DNA from: JACVRW01 sp963803085
GTDB taxonomy: Bacteria; Actinomycetota; Thermoleophilia; Solirubrobacterales; Thermoleophilaceae
DNA length: 64,000 nt
Reading direction: 5' to 3'
NCBI GenBank assembly: GCA_963803085.1
Contig: CAWDLE010000014.1
Coordinates: 124,001-188,000 of the forward strand
The position numbers and the translations under genes were made by a program. Below the pieces are notes generated by a model. That model searched no databases. It had not been told where the DNA came from and saw only the letters and a list, made by a program, of their open reading frames with translations. Shown piece after piece: positions 57,134-64,000 of the stretch (positions are counted from its first letter, which is position 1; each line of letters begins with the position of its first letter).

Positions 57134-58735
57134 ATGCCAACACATGGGTCCGAGAGCTACTACGTAATAGGGGAGGGGCTCCTCTCAGAGAGCGTCGGCG
57201 GACGGGAGCTGGGAGACGATCCGCCGATCGTCGCGGCCGCCGCGCGTGCGGGCGCCGGACCCGCTGCGGCACCGCCGCCGTTCCGCTTTTCAAGGCTCGG
57301 TCCGAAGGGCGCGAACAAGCAGCTCGGCGAGCCGAATCGCAAGAAGATCGGTGGCGCGATGGCGGTGGGCGGGGGCGGGCAGTCGCAGATCCCGGCCGGG
57401 TTCACCTATCTCGGGCAGTTCATCGACCATGACCTGACGTTCGACAAGACCAGCGTCATGTTGGGCGCGAACGTGACGCCGATCCAGCTGCTCCAGGGAC
57501 GCTCACCAAGCCTCGACCTCGACTCGCTCTACGGGGCCGGCCCGGCGGACCCGGCGTCGGCCAAGTTCTTCGAGGCGGACGGCGTCCACCTCAAGGTGGG
57601 GAAGAGCACTGGGCCGACGAAGGTCGGGTTCGACCTCCCGCGGGGCGCCGGGAACACCAACGCGAAGAAACGCAAGGCGATCATCCCCGACCCGCGGAAC
57701 GACGAGAACCTCGCGGTGGCGCAGCACCACTGCGCGATGATCCGCTTCCACAACCGCGTGGTCGACACGCAGTTGGGCGGCGTGCCCGCGGCGCAGAAGT
57801 TCGCCAAGGCGCGCGAGATCGTGACGAAGCACTACCAGTGGATGATCCGCACGGACTACCTGCCGCGGATCTGCGCGCAAGGCGTGGTGAACGACGTCTT
57901 CAACAACGGGCGCAAGGCGTTCGAGGTCGGGGCAGCCACCACCGACGTGCCGACCATGCCGATCGAGTTCTCCGTGGCGGCGTTCCGCCTCGGCCATGCG
58001 ATGGTGCGCGCTCGCTACAACTGGAACGCCGTCTTCGACGACGGCGGTGGGACGCTCGAGTTCCTGTTCATCTTCTCCGCGCTGGGCGGCGACCTCGGGG
58101 GTGACACGCGTCTCGCGAGCATCTGGATCGCGGACTTCCGGCGGCTGTACAACTTTGGAGAGGCGAACAAGCCGGGCCTGACCGTGCCGCCCGCCAAGTT
58201 CAACCGTGCGATGCGGATCGACACCACGATCGTCGACCCGCTCCAGCACCTGCCCCCGGGGGCGATCGGGCTACCGGCGAACGCCGGCTTCAACGACCCG
58301 CGCCGCAACCTCGCGTTCAGAAACCTCACGCGGGCGAAGATGCTGAAGCTCGCCACCGGCCAGCAGATGGCGACCTTCCTCAAGAGCAAGGGCGTGAACC
58401 TCACCAAGCTCACGAGCGCCCAGATCCGGAACGGCAAGAACGGCGCCGACCTGAGCGGCCTCACGCAGGCACAGCGGCAGGCGCTCGTGAAGGACACGCC
58501 GCTCTGGTTCTACATCCTGCGGGAGGCGGAGCTGAACAACGGGAAGCTCAAGGGTGTCGGGGGGCGCATCGTCGCGGAGACCGTCCACCGCGCGATGGAA
58601 GGAAGCGAGCACTCGATTGTGAACGACGCCAGCTTCAAACCGACGCTCGGCCCGAATAACACCACCTTCCGGATGGTCGATCTGCTGCTGTTCGCGTTCG
58701 AGGGAAAGAAGGCGCTGCTGGCGCCGAACGGCTAG
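57134..58735 (+). CDS. Animal-type haem peroxidase family protein
   Basis: 533 aa. Distal site GQFIDHDLTFD with His99 and the calcium-type Asp; the catalytic Arg in IPDPRNDENLAVAQHH; proximal His288 in AFRLGHAMVRARYNW. This is the peroxidase-cyclooxygenase superfamily (PF03098), seen in scattered bacteria. There is no signal peptide, so it may be cytoplasmic or exported otherwise. Possible roles: halide or phenol oxidation. It stands alone; its 3' end is followed by a 108-bp inverted repeat arm. Confidence 0.88.
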   Translation: MPTHGSESYYVIGEGLLSESVGGRELGDDPPIVAAAARAGAGPAAAPPPFRFSRLGPKGANKQLGEPNRKKIGGAMAVGGGGQSQIPAGFTYLGQFIDHDLTFDKTSVMLGANVTPIQLLQGRSPSLDLDSLYGAGPADPASAKFFEADGVHLKVGKSTGPTKVGFDLPRGAGNTNAKKRKAIIPDPRNDENLAVAQHHCAMIRFHNRVVDTQLGGVPAAQKFAKAREIVTKHYQWMIRTDYLPRICAQGVVNDVFNNGRKAFEVGAATTDVPTMPIEFSVAAFRLGHAMVRARYNWNAVFDDGGGTLEFLFIFSALGGDLGGDTRLASIWIADFRRLYNFGEANKPGLTVPPAKFNRAMRIDTTIVDPLQHLPPGAIGLPANAGFNDPRRNLAFRNLTRAKMLKLATGQQMATFLKSKGVNLTKLTSAQIRNGKNGADLSGLTQAQRQALVKDTPLWFYILREAELNNGKLKGVGGRIVAETVHRAMEGSEHSIVNDASFKPTLGPNNTTFRMVDLLLFAFEGKKALLAPNG

Positions 58736-58763
58736 CGCGTTAGCGGCCGTTCGGCTTAGGGCT

Positions 58764-58871
58764 GCTGCGTTAGTGGCCGCGGGGCCTGCCTCCGGCAGCG
58801 CTCCCGGAGCAAGGCGCGCACAGCGCGCCTTGTCCGGAATCGCCGCCGTCACCACCCGCGGGTGCTACGTC
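58764..58871. repeat. 108-bp inverted repeat, left arm
   Basis: This arm is the reverse complement of 59615-59722 with only two mismatches. It contains an inner 9-bp stem (AAGGCGCGC/GCGCGCCTT, 58811-58831) and a second, weaker palindrome (CTCCGG...CCGGAG) before it. It lies between the peroxidase stop and the aldo/keto reductase, and covers the last 2 codons of the latter. Confidence 0.9.
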
Positions 58872-59578
58872 GGGCGCCGTAGCGCCACCGAGACGTTCGC
58901 CCGTGCGTGCTCGGGGTTGGCGGTGGCTGGGATGGCCACGTGCACGCGCTCGTCGGACAGTGTCCACTTGAGGAGTTCTGCGGCCCCATAGCGGCGTACG
59001 AGCGCGCCACCGCCGAGCGGTCGCATCGCGATCACGCCGAGGTCGAGTTCCGCCGCGAGAGGGAGGATTCGCTTCTCGGCGGCACGCTCGTGCGGGTTGT
59101 AGGGCACCTGGATGGCGTCGATCCGGCCGGTGCGCATCACCTGCTCGAGCTCGTCGAACGCGGACGGTGAGTAGTGCGTGGCGCCGATGAGGTCCACCCG
59201 GCCGGCGTCGCGTTCGGCCTCGAGCCAGGGAAGATGCTCACGCCAGGCCACGAGGTTGTGGATCTGCTCGATCTCGACACGGCCGTAGAGGCCGACCTGT
59301 TCGTCGAACTGGGCACGTGCCTCGGCGGCCGAGGGCGTCCAGATCTTCGTGGCGACGATGGCCTCGGAACGCCGCTCACCTAGCGCCCGCGCCAACACCT
59401 CCTCGGCGCGGCCGTACATCGGCGAGCTATCGAACAGCCGCGTGCCCGCCCCCCAAACCACATCAACGACCTCACCCGCGGCCGCCTCTCCGCCCGGCCC
59501 GACATCAAAGGTCTGCCACGTTCCGAGCCCAATGACCGGCACATCCCACCCAGACCGCCCAAACCTCCGCCGCTCCAT
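58865..59578 (-). CDS. Aldo/keto reductase between inverted repeats
   Basis: 237 aa from the ATG at 59576-59578. RRFGRSGWDVPVIGLGTWQT, DSSPMYGRAEEVLARALGER (Asp and Tyr), VATKIW (Lys) and IHNLVAW (His) form the catalytic set. At 237 aa it is short for the family (280-330); the last helices of the barrel seem reduced. The family reduces carbonyls with NADPH. The whole gene lies in a segment of about 0.96 kb closed by 108-bp inverted arms, as if it were moved or inverted as a unit. No transposase. Confidence 0.8.
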   Translation of the reverse strand: MERRRFGRSGWDVPVIGLGTWQTFDVGPGGEAAAGEVVDVVWGAGTRLFDSSPMYGRAEEVLARALGERRSEAIVATKIWTPSAAEARAQFDEQVGLYGRVEIEQIHNLVAWREHLPWLEAERDAGRVDLIGATHYSPSAFDELEQVMRTGRIDAIQVPYNPHERAAEKRILPLAAELDLGVIAMRPLGGGALVRRYGAAELLKWTLSDERVHVAIPATANPEHARANVSVALRRPT

Positions 59579-59614
59579 CACGCCCGCATTATCGCCAGCC
59601 CGGTCGGGAGGACA

Positions 59615-59722
59615 GACGTAGCACCCGCGGGTGGTGACGGCGGCGATTCCGGACAAGGCGCGCTGTGCGCGCCTTGCTCCGGGAGCGCTGCCGGAGACAG
59701 GCCCCGCGGCCACCAACGCAGC
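59615..59722. repeat. 108-bp inverted repeat, right arm
   Basis: Reverse complement of 58764-58871 with two mismatches. The inner hairpin is at 59655-59675. It ends 4 bp before the mazG-like stop and lies upstream of the reductase start, so it separates two genes transcribed in the same direction and could terminate the mazG transcript. Confidence 0.9.
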
Positions 59723-59726
59723 GAAG

Positions 59727-60056
59727 CTAGCGAGTATCCCCGCTGCCCTGGAGCACGTTCCGCTCCTGACGCGAAAGCAGCTTCGCGAGGTTCTCCTCGG
59801 CGAGCGTATCCAGGTCGAGGCCGGCCTCGGTGGCCAGCTGGGCCACGTACCAGAGCACGTCTCCCAGCTCGCCTGCCAGCGCTTCGCGGCGCTCGTCGGT
59901 GAGCAAGCCGCCGTCGTCGCGCAGCGCCTTCTTGACCTTCTCGGCGGCCTCGCCGGCCTCGCCGCAGAGGCCGAGCGCCGGATAGGTGAGGTTGTCGCCC
60001 GCGTCGGGATAAACGGCCGTGGCGCGCGAGCGCCGCTGGTAGTCGGAGAGCTCCAC
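59727..60056 (-). CDS. MazG-like nucleotide pyrophosphohydrolase
   Basis: 109 aa from the GTG at 60054-60056, chosen because TACGGT lies 6 bp upstream (60063-60068); a longer frame to 60092 is open. GLCGEAGEAAEKVKKALRD and ELGDVLWYVAQLATEAGLDL are the EExxE-type and EExxD-type metal-binding helices of the all-alpha NTP pyrophosphatases. Probably removes non-canonical NTPs. Divergent from the STAS gene. Confidence 0.85.
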   Translation of the reverse strand: MELSDYQRRSRATAVYPDAGDNLTYPALGLCGEAGEAAEKVKKALRDDGGLLTDERREALAGELGDVLWYVAQLATEAGLDLDTLAEENLAKLLSRQERNVLQGSGDTR

Positions 60057-60062
60057 AACCCG

Positions 60063-60099
60063 ACCGTAGCGCGCGCGGGCGACAGAAGTCACATAGACT
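60063..60099. promoter_or_regulatory. Divergent -10 elements (mazG-like / STAS)
   Basis: Minus strand TACGGT (60063-60068), 6 bp before the mazG-like GTG. Plus strand TAGACT (60094-60099), 10 bp before the STAS GTG. Neither gene has a Shine-Dalgarno. Confidence 0.5.
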
Positions 60100-60109
60100 G
60101 GCCGCTGCC

Positions 60110-60469
60110 GTGATCGCTCTAGCCGTGGAGCGGAGCCGGGTCGATGGATACGAGCTGCTCGCCGTCGAGGGTGAGCTCGATATCGCTACGGCTCCCCGCA
60201 TGATCGCCGCCCTGAACGAGGCGTTGGTCAACCTGGAGCGGCCGGTCGTGGTCGACCTGTCGAGCGTGGGTTTCATGGACTCCACCGGCCTGGCGCTCCT
60301 GATCAACGCACACCGCCGCGCGAAGCGTCGCGGGCAGGGGTTCGCGATCGTCTGCCCGCGTGGTCCGATCTCGAGGGTGTTCGAGATCGCAGACATGGTC
60401 GAACGCCTCCACGTCTGCCCCGATCACGCCAGTGCCAGCCGCACGGCCACCAAGCCTGTGCGGGGTTGA
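60110..60469 (+). CDS. STAS-domain anti-sigma factor antagonist
   Basis: 119 aa, GTG start. GYELLAVEGELDIATAPRMI and VVVDLSSVGFMDSTGLALLI with the phosphorylatable Ser58 are typical of SpoIIAA/RsbV-like proteins, which free a sigma factor from its anti-sigma kinase when unphosphorylated. No kinase gene is nearby. It precedes the PilB-like ATPase by 33 bp and may be co-transcribed, a pairing that is not usual. Confidence 0.88.
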   Translation: MIALAVERSRVDGYELLAVEGELDIATAPRMIAALNEALVNLERPVVVDLSSVGFMDSTGLALLINAHRRAKRRGQGFAIVCPRGPISRVFEIADMVERLHVCPDHASASRTATKPVRG

Positions 60470-60502
60470 ACAAAGGCGGCGTCGTGCCGATACCACAGGG
60501 GT

Positions 60503-62230
60503 ATGGAAGCTCAGGCTCCCTCGGCCGGCCCGTTCCCGGTTCCTGGTCTCACTCCTCCAACGAAGCGAACCGAAGCCAAGCGGCGTATCGGTGATGTGAT
60601 CGTTCAGCTCGGCTTTGCCGAGCGTGAGCGCGTGGAGACGGTGGTGAACGACGGACGCCGTGCCGGTCTACCGCTGGGGCAGGCGCTCATCACAGCCGGC
60701 GTCGTGGACTCCGGGCAGCTCGCACAGGCGCTCGCGGAACGCAACGGGCTCGACTACGTCGACCTGAACGTCTTCGACGTCGACCAGGGCGCCACAAGCA
60801 TGATCGACGGCGCCAAGGCCCGGCAATACCGGACGATCCCGATCGCTTTCCTCGCCGAGCGCACGCTTCTCGTGGCCACCGCAGACCCCGCCAACCTGCT
60901 CGCGCTCGACGACATCACGATGGCGACGGGCTACGAGGTGCGCCGCGCGGTGGCCTCTCCCGAGGACATCGACGCCCTGATCGAGAACCTCGGAACGCTC
61001 GCGGACTCGGTCCACGAGATCGAAGAAGAGGTTGAGGCGGAGGTCATCGAGCTGCGCGAGTCGGCGGACGACGCGCCGGTCGTGAAGCTCGTGCACGCCG
61101 TGATCGCCGACGCCGTTCGCCGCGGCGCCTCGGACATCCACTTCGAACCGCGCGCGAGCGACATGCGCGTGCGCTTCCGCGTGGACGGCGTGGTCTTCGA
61201 TTCCACGACCGTCCCGCGCCACCTCGTCTCCGGCCTCGTCTCCCGCATCAAGATCATGGCCGAGCTCGACATTGCCGAGAAGCGTGCGCCCCAGGACGGC
61301 CGCATCGGCCTCTCGGTCGACGGCCACTACGTGGACCTGCGCGTGGCGACCCTGCCGGTGGTGCGCGGCGAATGCGTCGTGATGCGAATCCTCGACTCGC
61401 GGCAGGTCGTGATCGATCTCGACCGCCTTGGGATGGGCGACGCCGACCGCGTCCGCCTCGAGGCCGCGATCGGGGCCACGCACGGCGCCATCCTCGTGAC
61501 CGGCCCGACCGGCTCGGGCAAGACCACCACCCTGTACGCGGCCGTGAGCTCCCTCAACACCCCGGATCGAACGATCGTGACCGTTGAGGATCCGGTCGAG
61601 TACGAGATCGAGGGCGTCAAGCAGATCCAGACGAACGCAAAGACAGGCCTGAGCTTCGCCACAGGGTTGCGCGCGATGGTCCGCGCCGACCCGGACGTGA
61701 TCATGGTCGGCGAGGTCCGGGATGTCGAGACGGCTCAGATAGCGATCGAGGCGGCGCTCACCGGACACCTTGTGCTCACCACGCTGCACGCCAACGGTGC
61801 GCCGCTCGCGGCCGCGCGGCTGATCGACATGGGCATCGAGCCCTTCCTCGTCACGTCGAGCGTGGAGTGCGTGGTCGCCCAGCGGCTCGTGCGCTGCCTG
61901 TGCGAGTGCAAGGTCCCGGTGAAGGTCACGAAGACGATGCTGTCCGACAACGGCTTCGACTCGCCTCGCGGATTCACCGCCTACGAGCCCGGCACGTGCG
62001 TGCGCTGCGGGCAGAGCGGCTACAAGGGCCGCACCGGCCTCTACGAGGTCATGACGATGACCGACACGCTGCGGCGGCTCATCCTCGACAGAGCGAGCCA
62101 GGACGAACTGCGGGCGGAGGCCCGCCGGCTGGGCATGCGCACGCTGCGCGAGGACGGGCTCGACAAGATCCGCCGCGGCATCACCTCGATCCCCGAGGTG
62201 CTGCGCGTGGTCGGCATAGTCGAGGACTAG
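60503..62230 (+). CDS. GspE/PilB-type secretion or pilus-assembly ATPase
   Basis: 575 aa. N-terminal MshEN domain (RIGDVIVQLGFAERERVETV, LPLGQALITAGVVDSGQLAQ, near 28-165); ATPase with Walker A GPTGSGKTTTLYA near 334-346, Asp box TVEDPVEYEIEG, Walker B MVGEVRDVETAQIA, His box TGHLVLTTLHAN; and a tetracysteine zinc site (CLCECK ... CVRCG). It powers assembly of type IV pili or a type II pseudopilus. The inner-membrane partner and pilins are not in the window. Confidence 0.93.
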   Translation: MEAQAPSAGPFPVPGLTPPTKRTEAKRRIGDVIVQLGFAERERVETVVNDGRRAGLPLGQALITAGVVDSGQLAQALAERNGLDYVDLNVFDVDQGATSMIDGAKARQYRTIPIAFLAERTLLVATADPANLLALDDITMATGYEVRRAVASPEDIDALIENLGTLADSVHEIEEEVEAEVIELRESADDAPVVKLVHAVIADAVRRGASDIHFEPRASDMRVRFRVDGVVFDSTTVPRHLVSGLVSRIKIMAELDIAEKRAPQDGRIGLSVDGHYVDLRVATLPVVRGECVVMRILDSRQVVIDLDRLGMGDADRVRLEAAIGATHGAILVTGPTGSGKTTTLYAAVSSLNTPDRTIVTVEDPVEYEIEGVKQIQTNAKTGLSFATGLRAMVRADPDVIMVGEVRDVETAQIAIEAALTGHLVLTTLHANGAPLAAARLIDMGIEPFLVTSSVECVVAQRLVRCLCECKVPVKVTKTMLSDNGFDSPRGFTAYEPGTCVRCGQSGYKGRTGLYEVMTMTDTLRRLILDRASQDELRAEARRLGMRTLREDGLDKIRRGITSIPEVLRVVGIVED

Positions 62231-62950
62231 ACGCCTGCGGCGCGCCGCGCGGATGCGTGCGCGGCGTCCTCGAGCTGGTCGCCCGGCAGGCGCTCGAGCT
62301 CGATGCCGAGCGCGAGCTCGATGAGGCGGTCGGCGAGCCAGACGTTCTTCGGCAGGAGCGGGCCGTGCAGGTAGGTGCCAATCACGTTGCCCCGGTGCAC
62401 GCCCTCGAAGCCGTCCCTGTTGTTGTTCCCGTGTCCGCTGAGCACGCGGCCGAGCGCGTGCTCGTCCGGCCCCAGGTAGGTGCGCCCGCCGTGGTTCTCG
62501 AAGCCGGCGATCACCCGCGGGCCGGTGCCGAGGTCGGCCTCGATCGCGCAGTTGCCGATCAGCCGCTCGCCCGGCTCGCGGATAGTGCGCAGGTCCACGA
62601 GGCCCACGCCGGGGAGCATCCACGCCGTCCACGACGTACGAATCGCCGAGCAGCTGGTAGCCGCCGCAGACGGCGAGCACCACCGCGCCGCGCCCCGCTG
62701 CCGCGTGGAGCGCGGCCGTCTTCGTTTCGACCATGTCCTGGGCCACGGCCGCCTGGTCGCGGTCCTGGCCGCCTCCCATGTAGAAGAGATCGTGCGCGTC
62801 CGGGTCGAGCGACTCGCCGAGGCTCGTGGCGGCATGCTCGAAACCAAGCCCGCGCCACTCGCAGCGCGCCCGCAGCACGGCGATGTTGCCGCGATCGGCG
62901 TAGATGTTCATCAGCTCCGGATAGAGCGAGAGCACCCTCAGCGTCGGCAC
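62227..62950 (-). pseudogene. gatD: Lipid II isoglutaminyl synthase glutamine amidotransferase subunit, split by a +1 frameshift
   Basis: Starts MPTLRVLSLYPELMNIYADR and has the nucleophile Cys95 in LAVCGGYQLLGDSY. About 15 codons later the frame is lost (near 62630) and the rest follows one base over: LPGVGLVDLRTIREPGERLI, FENHGGRTYLGPDEHALGRV, VIGTYLHGPLLPKN with the catalytic His. Removing one base in GGCGTGGATG would give a normal GatD of about 240 aa. It makes ammonia for MurT to amidate D-Glu in lipid II. In many actinobacteria this is essential, so an indel in the assembly is likely. Confidence 0.8.
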
Positions 62951-63651
62951 AGGACCACCGTGCTTCCGATGTGATCGAGCGTCTCGGGGATCGTCTTCCG
63001 TGCCACCGGGCGGAGGCCGGCCTCGCGGGCTTCAGCTTCGAACTGATCGAGGCTCACCACGCCCACCTCAATCCGCACGTCCTCCTCCTGGATCTCTCCG
63101 CTGGGGGAGACGGCCTGTCGCCTGCGCTCGATTACCACGCACCCATCCTGCTCGTACATGGAGAGCGGCTGGCTCGAGTACACCCAACCGTCGCGCTCGA
63201 GGATGTCGGGAAGCGGGGGAGGGATGAGCTCCGCCGGCACGGCGTCCTTGGGATCGGAGATGGGGGCGGCGAAGAGGCCGCCAGGGGAGAGGTGCGCATG
63301 CACGTTCCGAAGCATGGCGACCCTGCCGCGGTGTCCGCCCAGGATCTGCACGAGCGACATGGGTGCGATGACCAGCGGGAACTGGGCGTCGATGCTGAAC
63401 GCGCGCACGTCGGCGTGCACGGTCCTCACCGACGGTTCCCGCTCTGACAGCTCCGCGAGCAGCTCCCGGTCACTGTCGAGTGCCACCACGTCATGGCCGT
63501 GTGCGGCCAGATCCACGGACACGCGCCCGGTGCCCGCACCGAGGTCCAGTACCGGACCGCCGGTCGCGTCGGCGAGCTGGCGCCACAGCGGCAGGTCGGC
63601 GTCGTAGGAGCCGTGCTCCACGTCGTGCCAGGTCACGGCCTCGCCCGTCAC
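62938..63651 (-). CDS. SAM-dependent methyltransferase inside the murT-gatD cluster
   Basis: 237 aa from the GTG at 63649-63651 that overlaps the murT stop (GTGA). Motif I PVLDLGAGTGRVSVDLA; post-I VVALDSDRELL; IAPMSLVQILGGHRGRVAML; LSPGGLFAAPISDP. Class I (Methyltransf_25-type). It overlaps gatD by 13 bp, so all three are co-translated. murT and gatD are normally adjacent; a methyltransferase between them suggests a modification linked to peptidoglycan precursor or its lipid carrier, which is inference. Confidence 0.8.
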   Translation of the reverse strand: MTGEAVTWHDVEHGSYDADLPLWRQLADATGGPVLDLGAGTGRVSVDLAAHGHDVVALDSDRELLAELSEREPSVRTVHADVRAFSIDAQFPLVIAPMSLVQILGGHRGRVAMLRNVHAHLSPGGLFAAPISDPKDAVPAELIPPPLPDILERDGWVYSSQPLSMYEQDGCVVIERRRQAVSPSGEIQEEDVRIEVGVVSLDQFEAEAREAGLRPVARKTIPETLDHIGSTVVLCRR

Positions 63652-64000
63652 TCGGACCACCGCTTCGCGAGCCCGCGGTCAGCCAGCAGGTCGCGCAGCT
63701 CGAGCAGGGCCGTGTACGTGGGGAGCGCGTAGACGCGCTCGCTGCCCGCCTTGCTCAACGCGCTATCCAGCGAGTCGGCGAGATCGCGCTCCACGTCGAG
63801 CCCCGCGTCGATGCCGGCGTACTTCAGCCGCAGGGCCATCTCCTCCGCGCGCGTGCCCGAGCAGGTCACCCGCCGCACGCGTCCGGCCAGCACCTCGAAG
63901 TCGGCATCCCAGATCCAGGAGATGTCACGGCCGTCGGCGATGTTGTCGTTGAGGGCGATCCAGAGGTCGAGGTCGCCGTCCTCGAGGGTCAGCGTGCGCA
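63648..64000 (-). CDS. murT: Lipid II isoglutaminyl synthase subunit MurT, C-terminal part (partial)
   Basis: Only the last 117 codons are in the window. DLWIALNDNIADGRDISWIW followed by DADFEVLAG is the start of the DUF1727 C-terminal domain of MurT, whose Asp works with GatD. It is a Mur-ligase relative that activates D-Glu of lipid II for amidation. The stop overlaps the methyltransferase start. Confidence 0.9.
   Translation of the reverse strand, partial: RTLTLEDGDLDLWIALNDNIADGRDISWIWDADFEVLAGRVRRVTCSGTRAEEMALRLKYAGIDAGLDVERDLADSLDSALSKAGSERVYALPTYTALLELRDLLADRGLAKRWSE

Noticed and set aside
54991..57135. Long antisense frame across hflX into the epimerase gene
   Set aside because: hflX is certain on the plus strand, and the frame shows only low-complexity Arg/Ala/Val residues.
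58764..59722. Insertion sequence around the aldo/keto reductase
   Set aside because: The inverted arms are real, but no transposase frame or target-site duplication was seen, so it is reported only as inverted repeats.
1..64000. tRNA, rRNA, tmRNA, SRP or RNase P RNA genes
   Set aside because: No T-loop plus acceptor patterns or conserved RNA cores were noticed in the intergenic gaps; a covariance search was not possible here.

Overview
The window is 64 kb of dense, high-GC DNA (about 70% by eye) that reads as chromosome of a Gram-positive actinobacterium. The gene content fits class Thermoleophilia (Solirubrobacterales-like) best. Reasons are the actinobacterial cell-wall pair murT/gatD, DUF3052 and an F420-type DUF385 oxidoreductase, a LL-diaminopimelate aminotransferase, RNase J together with RNase Y, and a short-repeat surface protein (I...NN...I) typical of that class. 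The taxonomic call is inference from family content, not from a marker search. I saw no rRNA, tRNA, CRISPR array or prophage.

Layout. 1-2.8 kb: rbfA (end)-nrnA-truB-ribF, a translationally coupled ribosome/tRNA/flavin operon. 2.9-15.9 kb: accessory genes: MFS exporter, alpha/beta hydrolase, a membrane-anchored PLC-like phosphodiesterase, a leftward VOC-GST-aldo/keto reductase-FmdE-like operon, further VOC, cupin and monooxygenase-like small proteins, and homoserine dehydrogenase. 16.3-27.3 kb: rpsO, peroxiredoxin, DsbA-like, pnp, M16 peptidase, dapB, AlkZ-like protein, DUF3052, dapA and rnj. 27.3-30.2 kb: a frameshifted repeat protein and a two-component system. 30.2-35.8 kb: ftsK, rodZ-like, cinA (frameshifted), thpR, GNAT. 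37.2-42.6 kb: recA-recX, rny, a PF06475-like gene, miaB. 42.6-47.5 kb: a MshEN coiled-coil protein, a GAF-degenerate-GGDEF protein and a lipoprotein, with a 1,563-bp tandem duplication. 47.5-57 kb: miaA, penicillin acylase, TfoX, ArsR/SRPBCC, dapF, dapL, DUF429, epimerase, hflX. 57-64 kb: animal-type haem peroxidase, an aldo/keto reductase between 108-bp inverted repeats, MazG, STAS, PilB/GspE ATPase and a murT-methyltransferase-gatD cluster.

How it works together. RNA turnover is unusually complete (PNPase, RNase J, RNase Y, NrnA). Lysine and peptidoglycan precursor synthesis is nearly complete (homoserine dehydrogenase at the branch, dapA, dapB, dapL, dapF), but DapF has serine at both catalytic cysteine positions. 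The cell envelope is represented by FtsK, a RodZ-like protein and MurT/GatD.

Cross-cutting signals. (1) At least 19 starts without a Shine-Dalgarno carry a TAnnnT hexamer 6-10 nt upstream, which implies widespread leaderless transcription. (2) Six convergent gene pairs share a 4-bp CTAG/TTAG stop overlap. (3) Several genes carry single-base frameshifts. (4) A GGGGTCTGACCCC palindrome occurs as doublets at two loci, one inside ftsK. The strongest candidates for something new are the MshEN/degenerate-GGDEF gene pair, the Cys-to-Ser DapF, the inverted-repeat-flanked reductase, and the long rny leader.
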